A DNA stretch of 64,000 bases, taken from contig WBZZ01006928.1 of assembly GCA_019918135.1 (NCBI GenBank), forward strand, positions 23,501-87,500, read 5' to 3'. The DNA is from Paulinella micropora. Lineage: Eukaryota; Cercozoa; Imbricatea; Euglyphida; Paulinellidae. Every line of letters starts with the position of its first letter. The first letter of the stretch is position 1. The notes beneath the pieces were generated by a model, which saw nothing but the letters and a program-made list of their open reading frames with translations, searched no databases and had not been told where the DNA came from. Made by a program: the position numbers and the translations under genes. Of this stretch, positions 42,041 through 51,094 are shown piece after piece.

Positions 42041-42477
42041 TGCCAAGTGATCAAAATGGTGAAATTGGCACTTCGCAAACAAACCCACTTATTAAAGGCA
42101 ACGAACAAAGACGAGATCGTGTGCTAGAAACCAAGAATGATTTTGAATTACTAGACAACACACTTTATAGCAACACAAATAATCACTTTATGGTGAATAA
42201 ATACAATAGAGCAGTCATTCAGACCAGAATAAACGAAAAAAGACAGTTTCCAAAAATGAAAGGAAAACTAACCAGAAACTTCCCTGCTGAAATCCCGCTA
42301 CAAGTTCAAACTCGCCCAGAAAGAAAGGATTTTAAACCGCTTGTTAATCCTCCAAGCAATCATGCTTTTGGTAGTCCTTACTCTCCTTATTTCTATAATT
42401 ATGCTTCACCACCCCAACCATTTGGTGCTGAATATGATAATTATAGATATAATCCAAACTATTTTCAAAACCCATAA
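42040..42477 (+). CDS. PLV B: 145-residue Tyr/Pro/Asn-rich protein
   Basis: The ATG at 42040 overlaps the preceding TAA (TAATG). The N-terminal part is charged and helical; the C terminus is rich in Tyr, Asn and Pro (SPYSPYFYNYASPPQPFGAE). The frame is intact. Such tails occur in small virion or scaffold proteins, but no family is recognised. Confidence 0.6.
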   Translation: MPSDQNGEIGTSQTNPLIKGNEQRRDRVLETKNDFELLDNTLYSNTNNHFMVNKYNRAVIQTRINEKRQFPKMKGKLTRNFPAEIPLQVQTRPERKDFKPLVNPPSNHAFGSPYSPYFYNYASPPQPFGAEYDNYRYNPNYFQNP

Positions 42478-42482
42478 TATAG
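42475..42482 (+). promoter_or_regulatory. TAATATAG start-proximal element (PLV B)
   Basis: Exact octamer overlapping the end of the upstream gene, 6 nt before the ATPase ATG at 42489. Confidence 0.55.
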
Positions 42483-42488
42483 TAAGAC

Positions 42489-43390
42489 ATGCCTAGATCT
42501 ATACATAAAGGATTAATAGCAAACAAGTTGCCACGAAAAACACTTTTGAAGCAGAATCTGGAGAAAACCAACATAGAAAAAGCACACGAGGAATTTACTA
42601 TTGACAGGCCAGTAATAACAGAGTTAGATAGCAAAACACCGCCCAAATTTAAGAATGACTTGGAAATACAACCAATTAAAACACAAAGAGATGGTGTTGA
42701 ATTGCTTCCTATTCAAAAAGAAGGAATATTGCCAGCAATGGGGACTATGGTTATATGTGCAAGCACTGGCGGAGGGAAATCAGTTATGATTTGTAATCTA
42801 CTCGCCAAAAAGAACATGTTGAAAGGTTTTTATGATAGAATAGTCGTCTTTTGCTTAAGTCCGTGCCCGATTTTGGAAGACACTCTCAAGTTAAAAAAAG
42901 AAACATAATCAAAGAAGATAAGCCTGAGTTAATGAGAGAAGTATTAACTAAACAAAAGGAACTGATTAAAACTAAAGGGTTTAAGAAAGCACCAAAAATA
43001 TTATTGTTATTGGATGACATCGCATAGAGTAAAACTTTTCTCAAATCAGACGTGCTTACTGAGTTGTTTTTCGCTTCAACACATGCTAATGTGTCAGTCT
43101 GGGTAGCAACTCAGAGTTATACACAACTCCCACGAAGAATAAGAATTAATTGCCATTGGACGATTATTTTTAATGGAGTAAGGAGAAGCGAACTTGACAG
43201 ACTGGCAGATGAATATGAAAGTCCTTTTCTCACTAAAAAAGAATTTTACAACATGGTTAAATATGCTACGGCAGATCCTTATTCATTTCTAGCAATTAAC
43301 AATACTGCTAGTGATAAAACAACCCAGTTTAGAAAGAATTTTTCTACTATATTGCGATTAAGTAAGGATAGAGATATGACAAACTTGTAA
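42489..43390 (+). pseudogene. PLV B: A32/FtsK-type packaging ATPase
   Basis: A Walker A loop, VICASTGGGKSVMICN, lies near residue 100 and Walker B, ILLLLDDIA, near residue 175. The TQSYTQLPRRIR sensor segment and the C-terminal FLTKKEFYNMVKYAT block follow, all in the order of the A32-like packaging ATPases of virophages and PLVs. It hydrolyses ATP to pump the genome into the capsid. A frameshift near 42905 and an in-frame TAG at 43025-43027 directly after Walker B break it. About 300 codons, the usual size for the family. Confidence 0.85.
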
Positions 43391-43427
43391 AATTAAATTA
43401 AATGTTTTTTCCGCTTTAATATATGAC

Positions 43428-44024
43428 ATGGCGGAATCAACTAAATTATACCAAACTTACTATCGGCAGGCACTCGCACTTTGGTATAAACAGAATTCGC
43501 AAGGAAAATTCGTAACAATTCGTAAGGGATCGCCCGAATACTTAGCACTAAAGAAGATAGAAGAGGATATTAAGAGTGGTAAGATTAAAGGTCAATTAAA
43601 ACCAAAAGTAAGCAAATCAGGAATTAAGAAAAATGAACAACCTATTGCCAGCGGACAGCCAGATCAAGTGCCAGACGAAGCGTTGAAAAGAAAGGCACCA
43701 GACATAGAATCGGCAAATAATTCATCTCCCGAACCAAATGCGAAACCTGTTGAAATGTCTCCAGCACCTAAGGTTGAACAATCTTTACCAAAATCTGTTA
43801 ATCCCACTCCTGTTTCTGTGCCAAAACAAATTACTACAACACCAGCAAGTAAGATAGAAGCAATAGAAGATGCTTCTAAGGAAACTCCACCGCCAACTAA
43901 AACAGTTACTGAAACTAATGACATTGATGTAAATCAAGCCATAGCGGATTTAATGAAAATGAAAGAGGAAAGAATTACACACAAGAATTTACAAATTATG
44001 AAAAAAATAATTAATGCTAATTGA
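43428..44024 (+). CDS. PLV B: unknown 198-residue protein with disordered middle
   Basis: Intact frame starting MAESTKLYQTYYRQALALWY. The first 60 residues look folded and contain KGSPEYLALKKIEEDIKSGK. Then comes a Pro/Ser/Thr-rich linker and a C-terminal helix (NQAIADLMKMKEERITHKNL). TAATATAT ends 3 nt before the ATG. It sits between the ATPase and capsid genes on the same strand, so a virion or assembly role is likely. No family recognised. Confidence 0.6.
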   Translation: MAESTKLYQTYYRQALALWYKQNSQGKFVTIRKGSPEYLALKKIEEDIKSGKIKGQLKPKVSKSGIKKNEQPIASGQPDQVPDEALKRKAPDIESANNSSPEPNAKPVEMSPAPKVEQSLPKSVNPTPVSVPKQITTTPASKIEAIEDASKETPPPTKTVTETNDIDVNQAIADLMKMKEERITHKNLQIMKKIINAN

Positions 44025-44051
44025 TAAAATAATTATTATTATTATTATATA

Positions 44052-44450
44052 ATGATTAAAAACTCAAGTGCTCCAATTCGTTTGCCTATTGGCTTTATTA
44101 ATAAACTCAACGAAGCAAACCGACCTGCGAGTGATGGGTTTCAATTGAATCAGTTTGAATTGTGGAGTAGTCATGGTGCCCCATTAGTTAATCAACCATT
44201 AACTGAATTTGGCGATCTTGTCTCACATGAGAAGAGCACTATTCAAAACACATTAACAGACTTTTCTGATAACAAAGAAAATGCGGATGTTGTTGATTTG
44301 GACACTGCTGTTAGCAGTTTGGCTTATTTAAAGAAAGCTGTTCAGAATGCTGAAGCAAGAGAGTTTCAATTGACTTCAACACAAGATACAAGACTTGACA
44401 ATATATAGAAATCAGTTGATATTATTAAACAATCCGTTTCAAGTGAATAA
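44052..44450 (+). pseudogene. PLV B: small protein with in-frame TAG near the end
   Basis: ATG at 44052 (MIKNSSAPIRLPIGFINKLN). It is helical in the second half. TAG at 44406-44408 is followed by 13 residues (KSVDIIKQSVSSE) and TAA at 44448-44450, so the native protein was probably about 132 residues. The AT-rich TTATATA lies directly before the ATG. No family recognised. Confidence 0.5.
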
Positions 44451-44582
44451 TTAATTATTTTTAATTTCTATTATCTTTTAGTATAGTAACATCGCGAATT
44501 TTATAATCCCACAGCACGCACAAGATGGAAGGAAAGGATTCTAAAAATACTGAGGAGTTGATGACCCTCAACAACCTCAGAT

Positions 44583-45951
44583 ATGAGTTGCCAGCAAAAT
44601 TTAGCACTCACCGAACAGGGAAGTATCTTTAAAAAGAACTTTGCCGATCAGCAGACTTATACCAGTGCATCTGGAACTGAAATGATTTTTACGTTACAAG
44701 CAAGCACTGATTTTGTTTATGGAAAAAATTGTTATTTGTCGTTTGACATTAAAGCAGATGGTTTAGTAGCCACTGATGGAAAAGATAATGTTGCTTGTGC
44801 TGTTGGTTTCCAGAACACTCCCGCAACTGCTATTTTTGAAAGATTTTTGCTAGAAAGCAAGGATGGTAGCGAACTTGAACGAATTGAATATTTGAACAAG
44901 ATGGTGCGAAATATTCTCCCGTGGCATTATCCATTTGATTATCGTCGGCAGGCACAAATGTCTGGACAGAGAGAAAGTGTTGATGTTGTGGCTAGTGTTA
45001 CAGACGATGCAGTTACTTACTTTGCGGTCAATGTCCCCACTGCTGGTAGTGTTGCGACGGGTAATTATTTGAGAGTTTGTATTCCTCTTCATTACTTTTC
45101 GGGAGTGTTTAATGAGGAAACTCTCATTCCTCCCTCTTTGATTAGTGGTATGAGGCTTCGTTTGACATTTGCCCCGCCACAGGAAGCATTGACTATTATC
45201 GGAACCACTGATGCTAAGGTTCCCGCTGGATTCTCTGGATCGGCTCTCACTTATACCATATCAAATCCCGTTATTATGTTGGAAACATTTTCTCTTGCTC
45301 CTGCTGTGCAGAGAAATATTTTGGAACAGATGGGAAGCAAGGATGGGCTTTCATACACTTACGAAACATATTACAACCAAAAGGCAAATCCTGGCACTTC
45401 CGATGATTTTAATCTTCAAGTGAATAAGGCCGTCGCTCGTGCTCAGTGCTTGTATATCGTCACTCAAAATGTAATCGCAGATAATGCTAGTATTGACAAC
45501 TTAGGAACGGCTCAAATGCCTTACAGACAATATCAATGCCGTATTGGTGATTGGTATGCTCCTCAACAGAAGATGGAAATCGGTGGCTACTGATACACTT
45601 GCCTCAGTTCAGCGAGGATGTGCAGAGTTGTATGCTAACAATCTCCAAGCGACTATGGGCATTCGTGATGCTTACATGTCTTCATCTGTTTCTCTTGAAA
45701 ACTTTCGTAAGTATTATTCTGCTACGGGAGTTTCCACTACTGCTACAAATGGTGGTTTTGCTACCATTATCCAGACACTCAATCAATCGCCACACATTGG
45801 AGCATCTGGTCTTGCGATTAATAACTCACGAACTGCCGAAGTTACTATTCGGTATGCTTCTGATTATAATACAGATCGTGCAATCACTGCTTGGTTGAAA
45901 TACGTCAAAGTCGCGTCTATCTATCCATCTCGTGCCGTGGTCAAACAATAA
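44583..45951 (+). pseudogene. PLV B: major capsid protein (double jelly-roll type)
   Basis: About 456 codons, the size expected for PLV/virophage capsid proteins. It starts near MSCQQNLALTEQGSIFKKNF; an out-of-frame ATG at 44525 may be the true start. VCIPLHYFSGVFNEETLIPP and SGMRLRLTFAPPQEALT fit the jelly-roll strands, and YRQYQCRIGDWYAPQQKMEI is the conserved C-terminal part of this family. A frameshift near 45590 leads into the last 120 residues (CAELYANNLQATMGIRDAYM). It would form trimers that build the icosahedral shell. I assign it by pattern and gene context, not by a search. Confidence 0.75.
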
Positions 45952-45981
45952 AAAAATTAAAAATTAAAATATATCATTTTA

Positions 45982-45989
45982 TAATATAG
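45982..45989 (+). promoter_or_regulatory. TAATATAG start-proximal element (PLV B)
   Basis: Exact octamer 2 nt before the ATG at 45992. Confidence 0.55.
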
Positions 45990-45991
45990 CA

Positions 45992-46773
45992 ATGTTATTT
46001 ACGATCTCTAATTTGGAAGACGAAATGCGAACGAAGACAAATTTCCTCCTTCGTGTCTCCTCAAGTGATAAAACAGAATCAAAATCCGCTTCTACTCACA
46101 ATGGCCGTTTCGTTGTTGATCTCCCAGCAACTGGTCGTAATATTGATATAATCAATGTTTATGTCGTAAAGAGTATCTCCATCCCAAATGTTTTCCCAAA
46201 CATACCGAGTTATGCCAACACTCTCACATTGATTAAAACAACGGGATCCGCTACAAAAACGGCAATCGTAACAGAAAATCAATACACCATTGATACATTT
46301 ATTACCGCCCTTCAAACTGCGATTAATTCAGCAATTACCCCTAACTCCGTAGTTATAACTTGAACTCCGTTAATAAATTGAATTTCGCATTCACTGGTGA
46401 TACGTATGCTTTTGATTATGATAATAGCACGATTAGAGACAAGATAGGACTAACTGCCGATATTTTGGCCGCGGCGAGTAGCACAATGCAATCTATAGTA
46501 AATCTAATTGGTGAAACGGCCGTTTATGTTCATAGTCGTGCTTTAAATCAATATGGTTTAGTTGAGGCAAATGGTAATTTCTCTGTCGTTGGTAAGTGCA
46601 ATTTAGATAAGCCCTATGGAGTCCAGTGCTACTTTGAATCGTCAAACGATGTTGCCGATTATGTGCCATTTAATACGGCGAAAAGTTTAAGGTCTATTGA
46701 TACGAATGGAGATGTGCTTGAATGTCCTGTCAATTTTGAGGTTAGTATTCTTCTCAAGGTGTATCATGCTTAA
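45992..46773 (+). pseudogene. PLV B: minor capsid (penton-type) protein
   Basis: About 260 codons directly after the capsid gene, as in PLVs. The first frame holds VVDLPATGRNIDIINVYVVK and SISIPNVFPNIPSYANTLTL, a pattern typical of PLV/virophage pentons. A frameshift near 46360 leads to the second frame (ETAVYVHSRALNQYGLVEAN, then ECPVNFEVSILLKVYHA). The protein would fill the fivefold vertices. The assignment rests on family pattern and position. Confidence 0.65.
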
Positions 46774-46797
46774 GAAAAAAAGAAATATATAAATATA

Positions 46798-46998
46798 ATG
46801 TCGTTTATACAAAATTTAGATATACTATTCATTCTGATAAAAAACATCAATTTACGACGACAACAACAATATAAACAACAAATCCCCTGCGGTGTCAATA
46901 TTGACCAGTTTTACAAATATTTGAAGAAAAATCACACACAACTAACCGAAGAATTAACAAAGGATAAAGATTTTGAATATATAAAAAAATGTCAATAG
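46798..46998 (+). CDS. PLV B: small basic protein (66 aa)
   Basis: MSFIQNLDILFILIKNINLR, then a basic helical tail (LRRQQQYKQQ, TEELTKDKDFEYIKK). The N terminus is hydrophobic enough for a membrane helix. AAATATA abuts the ATG. No family recognised. Confidence 0.5.
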   Translation: MSFIQNLDILFILIKNINLRRQQQYKQQIPCGVNIDQFYKYLKKNHTQLTEELTKDKDFEYIKKCQ

Positions 46999-47050
46999 AG
47001 ATAGAAAATAAAGTTGATAAATAAGAATAAATAAAGTATTCTTTTTTTGT

Positions 47051-47816
47051 TTAAATCTGGTCTTCCATCCAGTTTAATGAAGCATAGATATTAGCAGTTC
47101 CGCCGCTTGTATTTTGTGCGGATACGGTAAATGTCTTGCTTGGTCCTATCTTGATATCATATTGAGACAAATCAATATATATGGACGAACCTCCAGACAG
47201 CACATATGTAAGTATCACACTTCCGCCCGTTCTTGTAGTTCCTGCCGTATCTACTTCGGCCAATGATGTGGCGGTATCGTAATTGGAATAAGATGGCGAT
47301 CCTCCTAATGTGGTATTAAGAATAATTCTCGCGATACATGTTTTAGTATCTGAATTGCTGATACATAAATTCTCAAAGTATATTATGTTGTAATTCGTTT
47401 TGCTGTTGAATGTGGCGCGGTTTCTGATGGTAAATATGGCATTCTCTGTTGATCCTATACTCTTGACACTATCATACGAGTTAGTTTTAGCAATAGTCCG
47501 ATCAATATTCCCTTCAACCGCTAAAAACATGCTTGCCGTTTTCATTACAACGGATGCGAGACTTGACGAATATGCCTTCGCATAAATAGCAAATGCTGCC
47601 TGATCCAATGAAGGAGTAGTAGCAGTGCTCGCGTATTTAATTGAATGAATTACTTCCATTTGTCCAGTTCGCGGGTTTTCTATTTTGAATGTAATTTGAC
47701 CGCTACCCAGATATTGAACAACTATTTCAAACACATTTAATTTAGTAAAATCAATCGTGGGGAAGTTTCCAGTATTATCACATTTATCAACATTCCAAGC
47801 ATATTGACTAAAAAGT
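47051..47816 (-). pseudogene. PLV B: beta-rich virion-type protein, 5' end lost at the junction
   Basis: The frame runs to 47872 but residues encoded beyond about 47816 belong to the GC-rich flank. The AT-rich part starts near FSQYAWNVDKCDNTGNFPTI. Internal segments (YLGSGQITFKIENPRTGQME, GSSIYIDLSQYDIKIGPSKT) look like beta-sandwich virion proteins, similar in style to 39051-39529 at the other end. The frame is intact up to the break. No family recognised. Confidence 0.55.
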
Positions 47817-48884
47817 GTTTCCAAAAAGCCTGTCGACCGCCGACTCTCCGACGTTGACGATTTCGCTTTCAACCTTAAAGCCTATGACATCTGCGTAGCC
47901 TTCCTTGAATTCGTCTACCGTGGACCAAATCTGGATGTAAGCTTTTGCGCTGGCATCAAAACCAGCGCACAGCGGATCCATGCTGTGCCCTTTCACGTAG
48001 TAAGTGCGATCATTTTGTGATGATGGTGTTTCCACCTTTTGGCACAGTTTGTTGATATTCTGCCCGGTACTGAGAATAGCCTCCTTGATCACATGCACCT
48101 TGAACTTGCATGTCAAAGCCAGGTCAGCAGCGGTTCGCAAAAGCGTGAAGTCGACGCCCACCAACACCACGTCGCGAACGCCTTGTATCTCGAGCACGTC
48201 TACCAGCTTAGTGTCGTTAACAAGCACATCAGTGTAACCGTCGTTGGCACGGACCGCTGAGTTTTCGCGCACATCTGCTTTTGTATTTTTAGGCCACGTT
48301 ATGCAGAGCCTGGAATCCCCCACCAACGGCACGAATAGCTTACCCTCTTGGCTGTAGGCTGCCGATTTTGCAGAGCTTTTGGTAAGATTCTTGTATAGGT
48401 CCTCGCACCTACAATCGTAGTTGGACCTTGCAAGAGGCTGAGGCTTAGAATTGCCGTCCATTGCCTCGGTACAGTACGGAACAAACATGTCCAGGAGAGC
48501 TTGACTATCTGCATCAGTGCAATAGGCATCGCACCAGTTCTCCGTGACGTTGATAGCCTTCATGCTCTTCAGCTCCGGCGGTTGGTAGATGTATTCCAGT
48601 TTTTCGCCTGCTTTTGCTGTATTTCCGGCCTGTAAGCACCACTTTTGCGCATTGGCACACTTATCTTGCACAAAAACCGCCAGTTGCCAGGGTAGCAAGT
48701 CCAGCATTTCTGCTACAGCAAATAATCAACGCGCGCTTTTCTCTGGATCATTATTTTGAACACGTGGCTGCTTCGTCCCAGCATCGTCGAAAAGACCTTG
48801 TTGCACATTCATCGCTAGCAAAGCCAAGGTAAATTCCTTTCCAGGCGCTTTGGGGCACATCTCACCAGGCACGCGCCGACTCAT
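47808..48884 (-). pseudogene. Isochorismatase-like (nicotinamidase-fold) pseudoenzyme
   Basis: Start at ATG 48884 (MSRRVPGEMCPKAPGKEFTL); an in-frame TGA at 48726-48728 precedes a later Met. The N-terminal strand TLALLAMNVQQGLFDD matches alLviDvQ..F of isochorismatase-like hydrolases, with the catalytic Asp replaced by Asn. Farther on, LEIQGVRDVVLVGVDFTLLR plus TAADLAL matches the family block (gv..vvv.G...dyCV..Ta.da), with the nucleophilic Cys missing. A Lys is present at WPKNTK. Enzymes of this fold hydrolyse nicotinamide or isochorismate. This one lacks two of three catalytic residues and has extra Cys. The 3' end lies at the PLV B junction. Confidence 0.6.
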
Positions 48885-49654
48885 GCCTTTTCGTTGTCGT
48901 ACCAGTGCACCTCCTTCCTCTCACGCTAAGTTCTTGTCGTGAGCAAACACAAGGTCTTTAAAAATATACAGTAGCTAATAAGATCCGGGTTTTGCATTAT
49001 GAAAAGAAAAGAGGAAGGGAAGGGTAAACCCCGCCCCTCTCTCTCTCCCTCCCGCCCTTCATTTTATGCGGGACAAAGACTTTTTGAGCTACACTCTTCC
49101 CCGCCCCCCCCCCTCCTCTAACTATTTTCTCAATGCAATTCTGTGCTGATTTTTTTTTTGCACTCCCTCCCCCCTCCTTTCCCGTCTTCCTCTCCATCCT
49201 GTGGCTTTTTTTCTCTTTATCTTTCTCACTTTTTTTATAGTTACGTTCTTTCCCTCCCCACCCGCCCCCCCCCCCCCATGCCTTTCCTGAGAGACCAAAC
49301 CCTGTTGTTTGTGCAACACCAATATTTGCACCCTCGCCTCCCCTCCCTCCTCATTCTTTCCGTCACTTTCTATTTCCTTTTGCCACCCTCCCCTACTTTG
49401 CTCTTTCCCCCCCCCCCCTTTTTTTCTCTGTTGTTGGCACGCAATACTTGCAAGTCTCTCTGCGCAAATAAAACTGCCATCGATTTATGTAAAAAAAGTC
49501 CGGGAGGCAAGGGGTAGGGAAGAGATGTAGGGAGGGAAAGTAAGGAATTTGTGTGTAGGAAACGAAGCCAAAACGGGGGGAAAGCGCACCTTTCCTCTCC
49601 CCCCCCCCCCCGCCCTTTTCCCTCGTTATTGTCTGATCGTTTATTTTTTCTTTG
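48885..49654. other. Intergenic region with C-run tracts
   Basis: About 770 bp with no supported gene. C runs of 8-12 lie near 49104-49112, 49266-49277, 49409-49418 and 49599-49610. The frames predicted here are products of these CT-rich strands. Confidence 0.5.
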
Positions 49655-50497
49655 TCAGAGACCGGCGCGGTCAGGGGCGCCTGTGAACAGCATGACCACC
49701 TGTGTTCTCTCGGACGATATCACCGGCGTCCGGCGTTGGCAATTCTTGTGCCGGTTGCGCGCGTACAGGTCCGGCTGCGCAAACAGCGGCCACGCCGCCA
49801 GCGCGAAGCCCAGAGCGGCCGCTAGCGCCTCGCCGTCGCCACGGTGGCGGCCGGCGCCCGCGGCGTCGACCGCGCACGACAGCGAGATGAGCAGGCCGGC
49901 CGCCGGCGCGAGCGGCTCGTACGGCGGCTGCACGCGGATGGCGGACTTCTGCCACAGCCGCCACGCGAAAACTGCCGCGGCCCCCAGCGCCAGCGCCAGC
50001 GGCACCACGAGCCACGCCGCCACCACGGACTTCACGGCCGCCAGCACCATCACCGTGTAGGCAGCGAGCAGCGCTAGGGCGCAAGCGCACTCCACCAAGT
50101 CGCGGCCGGGGTCGTAGGCGCGCGCGAACAAGAACAGCACCGCCGAAAACACGGCCGCCTCGCTCAGCGCCCAGCCCACGGCGGCCGCGGCGGGTTGGCA
50201 GCCGCGCGCCCAGGGCAGCCAGAAAGTTACGGTCCACAACATCGAGCGCAGCAGCGCCAGGCACGCCACCGCCCGCGACCGGTCGGTGTTGAGCACCGCA
50301 GTGCTGCTGTAGCCCACGATCACCGCGGGCGGCGCCTGTTCGGCCTCGGCGGGTTTCCACACAGCGGGACGTGGCGCGAGGCGTCGGAGGCGCAGCCACT
50401 GCTTGCAGCACAGGGCCGCCAGCACCAGCGCGTTGCCCCAGTGGAAAGCGAGCCAGCCAATCTTGCTCGCGTTCAGGCGCGCCCGTCCGGGCAACAT
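49655..50497 (-). CDS. Seven-helix membrane protein of the GC-rich block
   Basis: Start at ATG 50495-50497 (MLPGRARLNASKIGWLAFHW) rather than the far upstream frame, which runs through G runs. 280 residues with seven hydrophobic segments: around residues 14-30, 80-101, 112-134, 144-163, 166-190, 205-224 and 236-255, for example ALALLAAYTVMVLAAV and WLVVPLALALGAAAVFAWRL. The intervening loops carry Arg and Asp. Seven-pass topology is shared by GPCR-like and several viral membrane proteins; no signature residues of a known family are visible. The frame is intact and very GC-rich. Confidence 0.55.
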   Translation of the reverse strand: MLPGRARLNASKIGWLAFHWGNALVLAALCCKQWLRLRRLAPRPAVWKPAEAEQAPPAVIVGYSSTAVLNTDRSRAVACLALLRSMLWTVTFWLPWARGCQPAAAAVGWALSEAAVFSAVLFLFARAYDPGRDLVECACALALLAAYTVMVLAAVKSVVAAWLVVPLALALGAAAVFAWRLWQKSAIRVQPPYEPLAPAAGLLISLSCAVDAAGAGRHRGDGEALAAALGFALAAWPLFAQPDLYARNRHKNCQRRTPVISSERTQVVMLFTGAPDRAGL

Positions 50498-51094
50498 CTT
50501 GCCAACAGACAGAAAAAAACAAATAAAGCCTCGTTGCACGCCTTTCTGCCGCTGCCAAAAATGGTTAAGCCTGCCCCGCCCCCCCCCCCCCGGTTTACGG
50601 ACAAAACACGAAACACTACACACAAAATGGAAGGGGAACGGAGCGTGGGTGGGACAGACTGGCACCTCCTGTGTGCCTGTTCCCCTCCCCTCCGTTTGCC
50701 CTGAGCGCAGATCAGGGGGGGGGGGGGATCGGGCGAGACGGGTTGGGGGGGGGGGGTGTGGAAGATTAAAAAAAACCTGCAAGTGGTAATAATAAAAAAA
50801 AAATCCTCCCTGGCAAAAGCCAACCACCCCCCGCACAGAAGCTCGCCCCTCCCCCTCTCGCTCCCCGTTCCCCTCCGCTCCGGTATGCTGTTTGCACACT
50901 GCCATCTCTTCTTTTTTCCCCCCGCTCGTAGCTCCAGTTTTTTGCACGGCCAGTCCGCATTCTCTCTCTCTCTCTCTCTCTCTCTCTTATGGCCAGGAAC
51001 TTTTTTTTTTTAGTATCTGTGGGCCGCACGGAAGAATTTTTTCTTTTAATTCTAAACGTCGTTCCTTTCTTTTTTTGTTTCGTTTCTTCCAAGC
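50498..51094. other. Intergenic region with G/C runs and an AG repeat
   Basis: No gene is supported. There are long C runs near 50579-50591, G runs near 50716-50726 and 50743-50753, and a (CT) microsatellite at about 50961-50988. The tracts lie upstream of the minus gene that starts at 50497. Confidence 0.5.

Larger units (their letters stand above)
38716..47816. mobile_element. Polinton-like virus fragment B (endogenous), embedded in GC-rich DNA
   Basis: A 9.1-kb AT-rich block with a major capsid protein, penton-type minor capsid protein and A32-type packaging ATPase, the morphogenesis module of PLVs and virophages. Both edges cut through genes: 38716-39060 lacks its start, and 47051-47816 lacks its start. 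Both flanks are GC-rich. I see no terminal inverted repeats and no clear target-site duplication, so it is a fragment, not an intact provirus. No polymerase, primase or integrase was found here. Confidence 0.8.

Noticed and set aside
21769-44408. In-frame TGA, TAG and TAA in PLV genes as a sign of a variant genetic code
   Set aside because: All three stop codons occur in frame (TGA at 21769 and 21987, TAG at 43025 and 44406), with frameshifts beside them. That pattern fits decay, not reassignment of one codon.
37666-48884. A single gene split by PLV B, with its start in 47808-48884 and its end in 37666-38712
   Set aside because: Orientation fits, but the right-hand gene has a different base composition and ends in its own TAG at 47808, and no sequence links the two parts. 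Left as two genes.
49660-50700. Plus-strand Ala/Arg-rich frames opposite the seven-helix protein
   Set aside because: Very GC-rich DNA opens all frames; only the minus frame has a regular pattern of membrane helices.
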